This document shows, one piece after another, positions 42,123 through 51,718 of a DNA stretch of 64,000 bases. The stretch comes from Novosphingobium aureum. GTDB taxonomy: Bacteria; Pseudomonadota; Alphaproteobacteria; Sphingomonadales; Sphingomonadaceae. Both the position numbers and the translations under genes were made by a program. Under the pieces are notes generated by a model. The model made no database searches, was not told the DNA's origin, and saw only the letters and a list, made by a program, of their open reading frames with translations. Where the stretch lies: contig NZ_JADZGI010000004.1 of NCBI RefSeq assembly GCF_015865035.1, forward strand, positions 62,001 to 126,000, given 5' to 3'. Every line of letters starts with the position of its first letter. Positions within the stretch are counted from its first letter, which is position 1.

Positions 42123-43736
42123 GTGAAATGGACTACCCGGATAGTCATGCTGCGTCCGGCCCAAGCCTTTCCCTTTTTCCGCCTGTTCGCGCTGTCCGGC
42201 GCGGCGGCGCTCGCAGCATGCTCGGCAAACAACGAATCGGCGATCGAACTGGCCGTCGTCCAGCATGAGCAGAGCGACGAGGCCGACGCTCCGCTGACCG
42301 GTCTGGCCGCGCGGCTTGCGCGTGCAGCCACGGTCGAAGGCCTTGTCGCCTTCGACGAGCAGGGCCGGGTGATCCCGGCTCTTGCCGACCGGTGGATCGT
42401 CACCGACGATGGCATGAGCTACATCTTCCGCCTGCGCGACGGGGACTGGGCCGATGGCGACGAACTGACCGCAGCCTCCGCGCGCTCCTCGCTGATGGCC
42501 GCCCTGCGCGCGGTGCGCGGTACCCCGCTGGCCCTCGATCTTGGCGACATCGAGGAAGTGCGCGTCATGGCCGGGCGCGTGATCGAAATCCGCCTCTACC
42601 GGCCGATGCCCTACCTGCTGCAACTCCTGGCCCAGCCCGAGATGGGCCTCGCGCACGAGGACAAGGGCGCCGGGCCGATGACCTTGCGCCGCGAGGATGC
42701 CAGCGACCTGCGCCTGACCCCGGTCGAACCATCCAGCCTGGGTCTTCCCGAGATCGAGAACTGGACCAGCCGGACGCGCGAGGTCGGTCTGCACGTAGTC
42801 GCCGCCGACGAGGCCGTGCGCCGCTTCAACGAAGGCGAGGTCGATCTCGTCCTGGGCGGTCGGATCGAGGATTTCCTGCTGACCCGCAGCGTCGGCATCC
42901 TGCGCGGGACGATCCAGCTCGATCCGGTGATCGGCCTGTTCGGCTTGCAGGTGATGAACGACAAGGGGTTCCTCGCCGATCCGGCGAACCGCGAGGCCCT
43001 TGCCATGGCCATCGACCGCGAGGCGCTGATCGATTCGTTCGGCGTCGGTGGATGGCAACCGACCACGCGCCTCGTCACGCCAAGCCTCGATGGTGACCTC
43101 GGCACGATCGGAGAGCGTTGGGACGGGCAGGACCTTGGCCAGCGTCGGCAGGTCGCCGCCGGACGGGTGCGGGCCTGGATGGGCGATGCCCCGCCTGCTG
43201 CGACAGACGGTGCCGCCCCCGCGCTCGGGGACAGGCCGCGGGGGGCCAATGCCTCGCAGCAGGAAGCGACGGCGGGGGGAACGGCAACGCTTGCCAATGC
43301 GCCGCAACTCGCGGTGTGGTTGCCGCAGGGCGAGGGCTCGCAAATCATCTTTGCCCGCCTCGCCGCCGATCTGGCCGCGATCAGTGTGCGGCTCTCCCGT
43401 GAGGAGGACAAGGACAAGGCCGATCTTGTCATGGTCGACGACGTCGCGCGCTATCCGCGCGCCACCTGGTTCCTCAACCGGCTGTCGTGCGCCGACCGCA
43501 AGGGGCTGTGCTCTGAAGAAGCCGATGCGCGCGTCGCGGATGCCGACATGGCGCAGACCCCGCAGGAACGTGCCGCGCTCCTGACCGAGGCCGAGGCCGA
43601 GATGACCGGCGCGAACATCTTCATCCCCTTCGGCACACCGATCCGCTGGTCGCTGGTGCGCGGCAGCGTCAACGGCTTTGCCACCAACAGCTGGGGCTGG
43701 CACCCCTTGATGCCGCTCGCCTGGCTGCCCAAATAG
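42123..43736 (+). CDS. ABC transporter substrate-binding lipoprotein, peptide/nickel type (family 5)
   Basis: The product has up to 537 residues. A lipoprotein signal peptide ends AALAAC (Cys33 from the GTG at 42123, Cys25 from the ATG at 42147). The SBP family 5 pattern follows: LVAFDEQGRVIPALADRWIV, FRLRDGDWADGDELTAASA, and NREALAMAIDREALID. The region near residues 358-400 is low complexity. No permease or ATPase genes lie next to it, so it is an orphan receptor or a repurposed lipoprotein. Confidence 0.8.
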   Translation: MKWTTRIVMLRPAQAFPFFRLFALSGAAALAACSANNESAIELAVVQHEQSDEADAPLTGLAARLARAATVEGLVAFDEQGRVIPALADRWIVTDDGMSYIFRLRDGDWADGDELTAASARSSLMAALRAVRGTPLALDLGDIEEVRVMAGRVIEIRLYRPMPYLLQLLAQPEMGLAHEDKGAGPMTLRREDASDLRLTPVEPSSLGLPEIENWTSRTREVGLHVVAADEAVRRFNEGEVDLVLGGRIEDFLLTRSVGILRGTIQLDPVIGLFGLQVMNDKGFLADPANREALAMAIDREALIDSFGVGGWQPTTRLVTPSLDGDLGTIGERWDGQDLGQRRQVAAGRVRAWMGDAPPAATDGAAPALGDRPRGANASQQEATAGGTATLANAPQLAVWLPQGEGSQIIFARLAADLAAISVRLSREEDKDKADLVMVDDVARYPRATWFLNRLSCADRKGLCSEEADARVADADMAQTPQERAALLTEAEAEMTGANIFIPFGTPIRWSLVRGSVNGFATNSWGWHPLMPLAWLPK

Positions 43737-43777
43737 GAGCTACGCGCAGGAGCGCGAAGCAAAGCGAAGGCAAGCAA

Positions 43778-44197
43778 TTGGCAACCGGAGAGACGAGCGC
43801 GCGCCGCATGCAGCGGGACCTGCCACTGGGCAACGACCCCATGTCGGTGCGCCGCCGCATCGAGGCGCTCGAGTTCATGCTCGAACGCAGCATTGCGCTG
43901 CCCGGTATCGGGCACAGGGTCGGGCTCGACTCGATCGTCGGCCTCGTACCGGTGGTGGGCGATGCGATTACCGCTGCCATGGGCCTCTATATCGTCTGGG
44001 AAGCGCGGAACCTTGGCATGTCCAAGCTGCAGCTAGCCCGCATGAGCGCCAATGTCGGCGTCGATACGCTGATTGGCGCGATCCCCTTTGCGGGCGATGC
44101 GTTCGATTTCTTCTATCGCTCCAACAGCCGCAACCTCAAGATCATCCGCAAGCACCTCGACAAGCACCACCCGCAAACGCGGATCATCGAGGGGTGA
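43778..44197 (+). CDS. DUF4112 membrane-associated protein
   Basis: The product has 139 residues. The family pattern is IALPGIGHRVGLDSIVGLVP, VGDAITAAMGLYIVWEARNL and VDTLIGAIPFAGDAFDFFYR, with two hydrophobic segments. Function is unknown. The start is a TTG at 43778 or an ATG at 43808. It overlaps the next gene by GTGA. Confidence 0.78.
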   Translation: MATGETSARRMQRDLPLGNDPMSVRRRIEALEFMLERSIALPGIGHRVGLDSIVGLVPVVGDAITAAMGLYIVWEARNLGMSKLQLARMSANVGVDTLIGAIPFAGDAFDFFYRSNSRNLKIIRKHLDKHHPQTRIIEG

Positions 44198-44439
44198 ACC
44201 GTGCTTCTGCCGTACGCACGGGCCGCAGCGCTGCTCTCGTGCTCGCCCTCACGACGCTGGCCGCATGCGGAGCGGCGGACAATGATCCGGGTCCGGGCGG
44301 GGTGACGTTAGGCGAGGCGAAGGCGCTCGATGCGGCTGCCGCCATGCTCGATGCGCGCCGCGCTCCCGAGGATCTGGTCGAGGCCTCGGGCGAGCCGGCA
44401 GGCCAGCCTTCTGGTGCCGCGGCCCCGTCGCAGCCCTGA
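44194..44439 (+). CDS. Small lipoprotein
   Basis: The product has 81 residues with a type II signal peptide ending TLAAC (Cys25) and a mature part rich in Gly, Ala and Asp. I recognise no domain. Its GTG start overlaps the DUF4112 stop (GTGA), so the two are coupled. Confidence 0.65.
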   Translation: MNRASAVRTGRSAALVLALTTLAACGAADNDPGPGGVTLGEAKALDAAAAMLDARRAPEDLVEASGEPAGQPSGAAAPSQP

Positions 44440-44446
44440 TCCAAGG

Positions 44447-44863
44447 TCAGTCGAAGCGAACCTTGCCGCGACCGGCCTTCACGTCGCTGCGGATCTTCTT
44501 GCCCTTGAGCCTTTGTGTCTTGCCGACGCGGTTGAGCCGTGTCTTGGCACGCTTTTCGGGCAATTCGTGGGCCTTGCGCAGGAACTCGGCCATGCGAGCG
44601 CGGGCATCGGCGCGGTTCTGTTCCTGCGTGCGATAGGTGCGCGCGGTCAGGACCAGCTCGCCGCGCGCGGTCATGCGGCTTCCGGCCAGTTCCTTCAGCC
44701 GGGCAAAGACCGGCGGCGCGAGGCGCAGCGCATAGACGTTGAGCCTGAGTTGCACCGCCGTCGCCACCTTGTTGACGTTCTGCCCGCCGGGCCCCGCCGA
44801 GGCGATGAAGCTCTCGGTCGCGAGCGCCTCGGCGCGTTCAAGGATGGCGTGGAGCGTGCTCAT
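44447..44863 (-). CDS. arfB: Peptidyl-tRNA hydrolase ArfB (alternative ribosome rescue)
   Basis: The product has 138 residues. The catalytic GGQ lies in FIASAGPGGQNVNKVATAV and the C-terminal tail is rich in Lys and Arg (RLKGKKIRSDVKAGRGK), as required to enter the empty mRNA channel. It releases peptides from ribosomes stalled on non-stop messages. It overlaps the pseudouridine synthase gene by ATGA. Confidence 0.93.
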   Translation of the reverse strand: MSTLHAILERAEALATESFIASAGPGGQNVNKVATAVQLRLNVYALRLAPPVFARLKELAGSRMTARGELVLTARTYRTQEQNRADARARMAEFLRKAHELPEKRAKTRLNRVGKTQRLKGKKIRSDVKAGRGKVRFD

Positions 44864-45513
44864 TCATCGCTGAAGCCGAGGGCGAGGAAGTCCGCAGGCA
44901 GCGGACAGCTCGCCACGATCGGCTCCTTCTCGCCGCGCGGCACGGTGAGCCCGGCGGCATGGAGCATGGTGCGCGCGGCGCCCTTCTTGGAGCCGTAGAC
45001 AGGGTCACCGAGCAGCGGCACGCCAAGGCCGGATGCCGCGTGGACGCGGATCTGGTGCGTGCGCCCGGTCTCGGGACGAAATTCGACGAGGGTGAGGCCG
45101 TTCTTCTCGTCGAGCTTGCGCCAGTGCGTGGTCGCGGGCTTGCCCTTGCGCGCCGGGATCATGCGCCAGCCCTCCTTCGCGGTGCTGACCTTGGACAGCG
45201 AGAGCGCGATCGTGCCCTCGTCCTCATCCAGCGTTCCGGCGACGATGCCGAGATAGCGCTTCTCGACCAGCCGCTCCTCGAAAGCGGCGGAAAAGCGCTT
45301 GAGCGCCTTGGGATTGCGCGCCAGCAGCAGGCAGCCGGAGGTGTCCTGGTCGAGCCGGTGGACGGGCGCGGGTTCGCGCTGGAAGCCGAGCCTCAGTTCG
45401 TCGAGCCGCTCCTCGAGGCACGGTCCGCCTGCGCGCGGACGGTCGAGCGGCAGGCCGCCGGGCTTGTTGATGACGAGCGCCTCGCCGTCCTCGAAGAGTA
45501 TCTGCAGTTCCAT
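44860..45513 (-). CDS. RluA-family pseudouridine synthase
   Basis: The product has 217 residues. The catalytic aspartate motif is VHRLDQDTSGCLLLARN; the other family blocks are DGEALVINKPGGLPLDRP and RPETGRTHQIRVHAA. Its short form lacks an S4 domain, so the rRNA or tRNA target cannot be named. The ATG at 45513 begins the conserved region; a longer open frame to 45648 overlaps the aminotransferase gene without support. Confidence 0.88.
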   Translation of the reverse strand: MELQILFEDGEALVINKPGGLPLDRPRAGGPCLEERLDELRLGFQREPAPVHRLDQDTSGCLLLARNPKALKRFSAAFEERLVEKRYLGIVAGTLDEDEGTIALSLSKVSTAKEGWRMIPARKGKPATTHWRKLDEKNGLTLVEFRPETGRTHQIRVHAASGLGVPLLGDPVYGSKKGAARTMLHAAGLTVPRGEKEPIVASCPLPADFLALGFSDE

Positions 45514-45526
45514 CGGGAAAAATCCG

Positions 45527-46696
45527 TTACGAGAGTGCCCCGGCGATCCGGCGCAGGGCTTCCTCGAGCCGCGCCTCGTCGGCGGCAAAGCTGATGCGAA
45601 AACCGTCGCGGCCGCCGAAGGCCGATGCGGGGACGATGGCGACGCCATTGTCGAGCAGGTGCAGCGCGAGCGCCATGTCGTCGTCGAACCGGTCCATCAG
45701 CGGCGATGCGTCCACCATGCAGTAGAACGCGCCGTCTGGCGTCGGCGTCGAGAGACCGGGGATCGCGTTGATCGCGGCGACCACCATGTCGCGCCGGGCA
45801 CGGAACCGCTCGCGCCAGTCGGCGAGGAATTCCTGCGGCCCTTCGAGCGCGGCGACGGCGGCGGCCTGGCTGATCGAGCAGGGATTGCCCGAGGAATGCG
45901 ACTGCAGCCGCTCCATCGCCCGGATCAGCCACTCCGGCCCCGCGGCAAGGCCGATGCGAAAGCCGGTCATGGCGTGGCTCTTCGAGACGCCCGAGATCGT
46001 CAGGATGCGATCGGCGAGATCGGGGCAGAGCGCGGCCAGCGTGACGTGCGGCGCGCCGGTGTAGTTGAGCGGGGCGTAGATGTCGTCGGAAAGCACCATG
46101 ACGCGCGGATTGCGGCGCAGGACCTCGGCGATCGCGAGCAGCATCTCGGCGGGGTAGCACGCGCCGGTGGGATTGCCCGGGCTGTTGAGCATGAGCCACT
46201 GCGTGCGCGGCCCGATCTGTGCCTCGAAATCCGCGGCGCTGAACTGGAAGTTGTCCTTGGGCGCGGTGCGCAAGGGCACGACCTTGCCACCGGCGAAGCG
46301 GATGATCTCGGGATAGGAGACCCACCAGGGCGAGGGCACGATGACCTCCTCGCCCTCGCTGACGGTCGCCAGCATGGCGTGGAAGATCGCCTGCTTGCCG
46401 CCTGCGCTCACGGTCACCTGCGAGGTGGGCACGCTGATCCCGAGGTCGCGCTCGAAATGGAGCGCAGCGGCCTGCTTGAGGCGGGTGGTGCCCCCGACTG
46501 CGGTATAGCGCGTCTGCCCTGCATCGAGCGCGGCCTTGGCGGCCTCGATCACGTGCGCGGGCGATGGGAAGTCGGGTTCGCCGACCGAGAGCGAGATAAC
46601 GTCGCGGCCCGCTTCGCGCAGCTGCGTCGCGCGGTCGGTCATCGCCGTCGTCTGCGAGGGCTGGATACGCCCGAGCGCGGTGGAAAGATGCATCAT
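45527..46696 (-). CDS. Class I/II pyridoxal-phosphate aminotransferase (aspartate aminotransferase-like)
   Basis: The product has 389 residues. PLP sites include SAGGKQAIFHAMLA, the NSPGNPTGA loop, SDDIYAPLNY and the Schiff-base lysine in SGVSKSHAMTGFRIG. It follows aspartate aminotransferase subgroup I-gamma, but substrate specificity needs testing. The start overlaps the pabBC stop by 4 nt (or begins one codon later). Confidence 0.88.
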   Translation of the reverse strand: MMHLSTALGRIQPSQTTAMTDRATQLREAGRDVISLSVGEPDFPSPAHVIEAAKAALDAGQTRYTAVGGTTRLKQAAALHFERDLGISVPTSQVTVSAGGKQAIFHAMLATVSEGEEVIVPSPWWVSYPEIIRFAGGKVVPLRTAPKDNFQFSAADFEAQIGPRTQWLMLNSPGNPTGACYPAEMLLAIAEVLRRNPRVMVLSDDIYAPLNYTGAPHVTLAALCPDLADRILTISGVSKSHAMTGFRIGLAAGPEWLIRAMERLQSHSSGNPCSISQAAAVAALEGPQEFLADWRERFRARRDMVVAAINAIPGLSTPTPDGAFYCMVDASPLMDRFDDDMALALHLLDNGVAIVPASAFGGRDGFRISFAADEARLEEALRRIAGALS

Positions 46697-48543
46697 GCGA
46701 GCAACCTTGCAGGCAAGAGGCCGCGCAGGGCATTGCCGATGAAGAAACCGTCCGCGAGATCCGCGATGCGCACCTCGCCCTCGACGGCGCGGCCTTCCTC
46801 GATCAGGCTGCGGCGCAGCACGCCGGGCAGGAGGCCGAGGTCCGCACGCGGGGTGACGAGCACCCCGTCGCGTTCGACGAAGAGGTTGGTGAAGCTACCC
46901 TCGGTCACGAGGCCGTCGTCGCGCAGCAGCAGGGCTTCGTGTGCGCCGGCCTTGCGGGCGAGCCCGAGCGCGTCCTCGTAGAAGCCACGGTCGCTGGTCT
47001 TGTGACGCAGGCGCCAGTCGCCGCTGTCGACGGGCAGCGGCACGAGCGCGACCGTGACCGGCTCGGGCAGGAGCTCGGGCAGGGGTGCGAGTTCGAGCGC
47101 ATAGGCGCCGCTGCGCCCGACCACGAGGCGCAGCTTCGAGGGCTCCTCGGCATCGAAGCACAGCGCCTGGATCGCGTTGCGTACCGCGTGGCGGTCGAAG
47201 GAAAAGCCGAGGGCTTCGGCGCTGGCGCGGATGCGCTCGATGTGCATCTCGAGCAGCGCGATGCCCTCGTCGGGGGTGAAGCGCATGGTCTCGATCAGGT
47301 CGAACCTCGCCGGTGAAGCGACCGATCCCTCGACCTGCCTGTCCGAACCGCGCACGAAACCCCCTTTGATCAGGCACTCCCGCCATTCGGGGAGCATGAG
47401 TGAATCGGCGACCACGGCCGATCCGACGCCGAGTACGGCCCGCCCGCCGAGCGGTGAGCCGCTAGCCGATGTGGTGCCGGATTTCTCCGGTAGCAGGCGA
47501 AGGGTGCGGATTGCCACATTAAAGACGGCATCGCCAGTAGGTTCGATCACACCGATCGCGCCGCAATAGAGGCCGCGCGGCGCTTCCTCGACCTCGTCGA
47601 TCAGTTCCATCGCCCGGATCTTGGGGGCGCCGGTGATCGAGCCGCAGGGGAACAGCGCGCGCACGAGGTCGACCGGCCCCTTGCCGGGCAGGAGCTGCGC
47701 GCTGACCGAGGAGACCATCTGGTGGACGGTGGGGTAGCTCTCGATCGCGAAGGGGGCATCGACCCTGACGCTTCCGGCCTGTGCCACGCGCGCGATGTCG
47801 TTGCGCATGAGGTCGAGGATCATCAGGTTCTCGGCGCGGTCCTTGGCCGAAGCGGCGAGTTCGTCGCGCAACGCCGCGTCCTCGGCTTCGCTCCGTCCAC
47901 GCGGGCGCGTGCCCTTCATCGGCCGCGCCGAGATCATGCCGTCCTCGAGCGCGAAGAACAGTTCGGGCGAGAAGCTGAGGTGCCAGTGCGCGCCGTCATT
48001 GATCAGCGCGCCGTATCCTGCCGCGGCAGCCGGGCGCAGCGCCGCGTAGAGCGCGATGGGATCGCCCTGCCAGGGGCCCTCGAGCGGGAAGGTGAGGTTG
48101 GCCTGGTAGATGTCGCCAGCCTCGATCGCCCCTTGCACGCGCTCGAAAGCCTCGGCGTAGTTGCCCGGCGCGATGCCCGGTTCGAGCGGACCGATCGCGG
48201 CGCTTTCGGGTCCGCCGCGCATCGAGAGCCATAAGGGCACCGCCTCGGCAGCAATCGTCTCGAAACCCGTGAAGGCGCCGAACCAGAGCAGTGGACCCAA
48301 TGCCCCGCGGCCTGCGCTTTCGGCTCTTGCTGCAAGGCGCGGTTCGAGCGCGAGTCCGGCCTCGTAGGTCATGTAGCCGGCGAGATGATAGCCTTGCGCG
48401 CACAGCTGTTCGATGCGCTCGAGCGCGGGTGCGACCTCGTGCGGTGCGCGCGCCTGCACGATCTCGGCCGGCGCGCGGTAGAGGCGCGCATCGGCGGCGC
48501 CATTGGGGCGCGCATCGTCGAGGAGGATGAAAGGCTGGTTCAT
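46693..48543 (-). CDS. pabB: Aminodeoxychorismate synthase component I fused to aminodeoxychorismate lyase
   Basis: The product has 616 residues and fuses two steps of 4-aminobenzoate synthesis for folate. Residues about 1-390 are the chorismate-binding PabB part (SFSPELFFALEDGMISARPM, FPCGSITGAPKIRAMELI). Residues about 405-616 are the PLP class IV PabC part (VVGRSGAYALEL, DDGLVTEGSFTNLFVERDG). PabB-PabC fusions are frequent in alphaproteobacteria. It diverges from the HerA-like gene with a 99-nt gap. Confidence 0.92.
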   Translation of the reverse strand: MNQPFILLDDARPNGAADARLYRAPAEIVQARAPHEVAPALERIEQLCAQGYHLAGYMTYEAGLALEPRLAARAESAGRGALGPLLWFGAFTGFETIAAEAVPLWLSMRGGPESAAIGPLEPGIAPGNYAEAFERVQGAIEAGDIYQANLTFPLEGPWQGDPIALYAALRPAAAAGYGALINDGAHWHLSFSPELFFALEDGMISARPMKGTRPRGRSEAEDAALRDELAASAKDRAENLMILDLMRNDIARVAQAGSVRVDAPFAIESYPTVHQMVSSVSAQLLPGKGPVDLVRALFPCGSITGAPKIRAMELIDEVEEAPRGLYCGAIGVIEPTGDAVFNVAIRTLRLLPEKSGTTSASGSPLGGRAVLGVGSAVVADSLMLPEWRECLIKGGFVRGSDRQVEGSVASPARFDLIETMRFTPDEGIALLEMHIERIRASAEALGFSFDRHAVRNAIQALCFDAEEPSKLRLVVGRSGAYALELAPLPELLPEPVTVALVPLPVDSGDWRLRHKTSDRGFYEDALGLARKAGAHEALLLRDDGLVTEGSFTNLFVERDGVLVTPRADLGLLPGVLRRSLIEEGRAVEGEVRIADLADGFFIGNALRGLLPARLLA

Positions 48544-48642
48544 GCAAGGATCTCGCCGCGCCCCTTAGCGCCGGTTTTGCAAATGGCAAATTCCCTCTCG
48601 CCTCACCGGCGGTGCGACCTTATCACAAGTCACTCGGGTGAA

Positions 48643-50268
48643 ATGGCAAAAGGGACGCAGCAGCACACCATGGGCGAAATCTACCTCGGCCTCGGCGGCA
48701 ATGGCGAGCGGCAAAGCCTCCTTCTTTCGCGGGCCAACCGCCACGGCCTGATCGCGGGTGCGACGGGTACCGGCAAGACGGTGACGCTCCAGACCATCGC
48801 CGAGCAGTTCTCGAAGGCGGGCGTGCCCGTATTCATGGCCGACGTGAAGGGCGATCTCTCGGGCATCTCCATGGCAGGCAGCCCCAGCTTCAAGAACGCC
48901 GACAAGCTTGAGGGCCGCGCCAGGGAGATCGGCATCACCGACTATGCCTATGCCGACAACCCGGCAGTGTTCTGGGACATCTACGGCAAGCAGGGGCACC
49001 CGATCCGCACCACCATCTCCGAAATGGGGCCGCTGCTGCTCGCGCGGCTGATGGACCTCAACGACACGCAGGAAGGCGTGCTCCAGATCGTCTTTCGTTT
49101 CGCCGACGAACAGGGCCTCCTGCTGCTCGACCTTGCCGACCTGCAGGCGATGCTCGCCTTCACCGCCGAGAACGCCTCCGAGCTCTCGGCGAAATACGGC
49201 AATGTCACCAAGGCAAGCGTCGGTGCGATCCAGCGCCAGCTGCTCTCGCTGGAGGCGCAAGGGGCGGGGCAGTTCTTCGGCGAACCTGCGCTCGAGATCG
49301 AGGACTTCATCAAGTGCGACGAGAACGGGCGCGGCATCGTCAACGTGCTCGCCGCAGATACGCTCATGCGCAGCCCCAAGCTCTATGCGACCTTCCTGCT
49401 CTGGCTGCTCTCCGAACTCTTCGAGGCGCTGCCCGAGGTCGGCGATCCGGAAAAGCCGAAGCTGGTGTTCTTCTTCGACGAGGCGCACCTGCTCTTCGAC
49501 GATGCGCCCAAGGCGCTTACCGACACCGTCGAGACGGTGGTGCGGCTGATCCGCTCGAAGGGCGTGGGTGTCTACTTCGTCACGCAGAACCCGGTCGACA
49601 TTCCCGAAGAGATCGCAGGCCAGCTCGGCAATCGCGTCCAGCATGCGCTGCGCGCCTTTACCGTGCGCGACAAGAGGGCGATCAAGGCGGCGGCAGAAAC
49701 CTTCCGCATCAATCCCGAGCTCGACGTCGAGGCGGCGATCACGGAACTGAAGGTGGGCGAGGCGCTGGTCTCGACGCTCGACGAGGACGGTGCGCCCGGC
49801 GTCGTCCAGCGCACGCTGATCGCCCCGCCGCGCTCTCGCCTTGGGCCGGTGACGCCCAAGGAGCGCGCGATTGTCCAGTCGATCAGCCCGTTCGAGGGCA
49901 AGTACGAGGAGGCCGTCGACCGCGAGAGCGCCGAAGAGGTGCTCGCTGCCAAGGCCGCCGACGCCGCAGTCACTGCCGAGGAAGTCGCCGAGAAGGGCGA
50001 GGCCGAAGTGCGCAAGCGCGAGCGGCGCAGTCCGAGCTTGTGGGACGGTCTGGGCGGCAAGGTCGCCAAGGCAGCGGCGGGAGCTGCGGCCTCGAGTGCG
50101 GGCGCGATCCTCGCGCAGAAGCTGCGCGGCAAGAAGAGCCGCGCCAATCCGGGCGCTTCGGCCGCCAGCGCGGCTGCGGGGACGGTCGGCTCTGCGCTCG
50201 AGAAGGCGATCGGCATTCCCGGCATCGGCCGCTTCGCGCGCAACCTCATCGGCGGGCTGATGCGCTAG
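48643..50268 (+). CDS. DUF853 HerA/YjgR-like ATPase
   Basis: The product has 541 residues. The Walker A is GLIAGATGTGKTVTLQTIAE (about 35-54), Walker B is KLVFFFDEAHLLFDDAP, and a sensor segment VGVYFVTQNPVDIPEEIAGQ follows. The C-terminal 120 residues are a charged, alanine-rich tail ending in a hydrophobic region. HerA-type proteins are hexameric DNA translocases; the role of this family is not known. The frame is open from 48385, but the ATG at 48643 starts the conserved part. Confidence 0.86.
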   Translation: MAKGTQQHTMGEIYLGLGGNGERQSLLLSRANRHGLIAGATGTGKTVTLQTIAEQFSKAGVPVFMADVKGDLSGISMAGSPSFKNADKLEGRAREIGITDYAYADNPAVFWDIYGKQGHPIRTTISEMGPLLLARLMDLNDTQEGVLQIVFRFADEQGLLLLDLADLQAMLAFTAENASELSAKYGNVTKASVGAIQRQLLSLEAQGAGQFFGEPALEIEDFIKCDENGRGIVNVLAADTLMRSPKLYATFLLWLLSELFEALPEVGDPEKPKLVFFFDEAHLLFDDAPKALTDTVETVVRLIRSKGVGVYFVTQNPVDIPEEIAGQLGNRVQHALRAFTVRDKRAIKAAAETFRINPELDVEAAITELKVGEALVSTLDEDGAPGVVQRTLIAPPRSRLGPVTPKERAIVQSISPFEGKYEEAVDRESAEEVLAAKAADAAVTAEEVAEKGEAEVRKRERRSPSLWDGLGGKVAKAAAGAAASSAGAILAQKLRGKKSRANPGASAASAAAGTVGSALEKAIGIPGIGRFARNLIGGLMR

Positions 50269-50296
50269 GCGACGCGCCCGGCTGGCGTGACGAGCG

Positions 50297-51718
50297 TCAG
50301 CCCAGCGGGATCGTCAGCCGCGCACGCAGTCCCTCGATCGCGCCACCGGCATCGTAGCGGTTGGTCAGCACCAGTGCGCCGCCGTGCTGGTCGGCAATCG
50401 CACGTGCCAGCGCTAGGCCCAGGCCTGCGCCGCCGGTAGCCGAATTGCGCGAGGGATCGCCGCGGGTGAAGGGGTTCATCATCGCTTCGATAGAGTCCTC
50501 GGGAATGCCTGGGCCATCGTCGTCGATCACGATTACCGCCGCGCCGTTCTCCTTCGAAAGCGAGACCCGGGCGCGTTCGCCGTAACGCAGTGCGTTGCCG
50601 ATGAGATTGCGCAATGCGCGGCGCAGCCAGGTCGGGCGCAGTTCGAGCGCCATGCGGCTGGTCTCTCCCAGATCGACCGGCTCGCCCATGTCCTCGTATT
50701 CCTCGACGACGGAGGCGACCAGCGCGGAGAGTTCGTTGCGTTCGAGCGGGTCGCTCGGGCGACCGACGCGCGCCAGCGAGAGGATGTCGTCGAGCGTGCG
50801 CACGATGTCCTCGATGGTCGTCGCCATGCGCGCACGCTCGATATCGTCTTCGACCGATTCGATGCGCACGCGCAGCGCCGCCAGCGGGGTCTTGAGATCG
50901 TGGCCGATCGCGCCGAGCATCACGTCCTTCTCGTCGAGCATGTCGACGATGCGCGTTTCCAGCGCGTTGTGCGCGACGATCAGGCGGTGGACGTCGTCGG
51001 GGCCCGAGGGCTCGACCTGTCCGGCAAGGTCGCGCGTTGCCGAGAACTGCTCGACACGGCGGGTGAGTGCGGCGAGCGGGCGGCTCATCCGGCGCAGGAT
51101 CAGGGCGACCGCGCCGACCAGCACGATATAGATGATCACCGTCTGGAGGATGAGCGGGAACAGCAGGATGTTGACCGCGCGCGGCGAACGTACGCGGGTC
51201 ACCAGCCAGTCACGGCCGTCTTGTGGAAGCACGCCGACAACCAGTAGGTGATTCTCGAAGATTTCCTCGAGATCGTGGCCAGTGCGATTGTGCCAGTGCG
51301 CATGCTTCTCGATCCAGCCGCGCGCGACAGGATCGTGGCGCAGCCGGCGGTGGACGATGACGATTTGCGAGGCGGCGAAGTTCTGGTCGTTGAGAATCTT
51401 GGCGAACTGCTCTTCGGCACCGCGATCGCGTCGCTCGTTTTCCGCCGCCGGGGAGACGGGGCTGCGTTCGACCGGGAACCCGCGCGGAGGCGGTCCACCA
51501 AAGGGTGCACCGTCCGGTTTGCGGGTACGGCGCAGCGATTCGAACCCGCGCGTCTCGACGATCATGCGGAAAGCGGCGGCATTGAGCATGCCGCTCTCGT
51601 AGCTCTCGCGCTGTGCGCTGTAGATCAGGAAGGCGCTCAGTGCCTGCACGAGCAGCAGCGCGGCGGCGACCGCGAGCAGCATCTGCCCCATGAGGCTGCG
51701 CGGGAACACAGACCTCAT
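50297..51718 (-). CDS. Sensor histidine kinase
   Basis: The product has 473 residues with two transmembrane segments (about 9-33 and 190-211), a periplasmic domain, HAMP (RRMSRPLAALTRRVEQF), the phospho-acceptor His in GAIGHDLKTPLAALRVRIES, and ATPase boxes NLIGNALRYG, DDDGPGIPED and GGAGLGLALARA. It pairs with the OmpR-type regulator encoded just upstream (ATGA overlap). Confidence 0.93.
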   Translation of the reverse strand: MRSVFPRSLMGQMLLAVAAALLLVQALSAFLIYSAQRESYESGMLNAAAFRMIVETRGFESLRRTRKPDGAPFGGPPPRGFPVERSPVSPAAENERRDRGAEEQFAKILNDQNFAASQIVIVHRRLRHDPVARGWIEKHAHWHNRTGHDLEEIFENHLLVVGVLPQDGRDWLVTRVRSPRAVNILLFPLILQTVIIYIVLVGAVALILRRMSRPLAALTRRVEQFSATRDLAGQVEPSGPDDVHRLIVAHNALETRIVDMLDEKDVMLGAIGHDLKTPLAALRVRIESVEDDIERARMATTIEDIVRTLDDILSLARVGRPSDPLERNELSALVASVVEEYEDMGEPVDLGETSRMALELRPTWLRRALRNLIGNALRYGERARVSLSKENGAAVIVIDDDGPGIPEDSIEAMMNPFTRGDPSRNSATGGAGLGLALARAIADQHGGALVLTNRYDAGGAIEGLRARLTIPLG

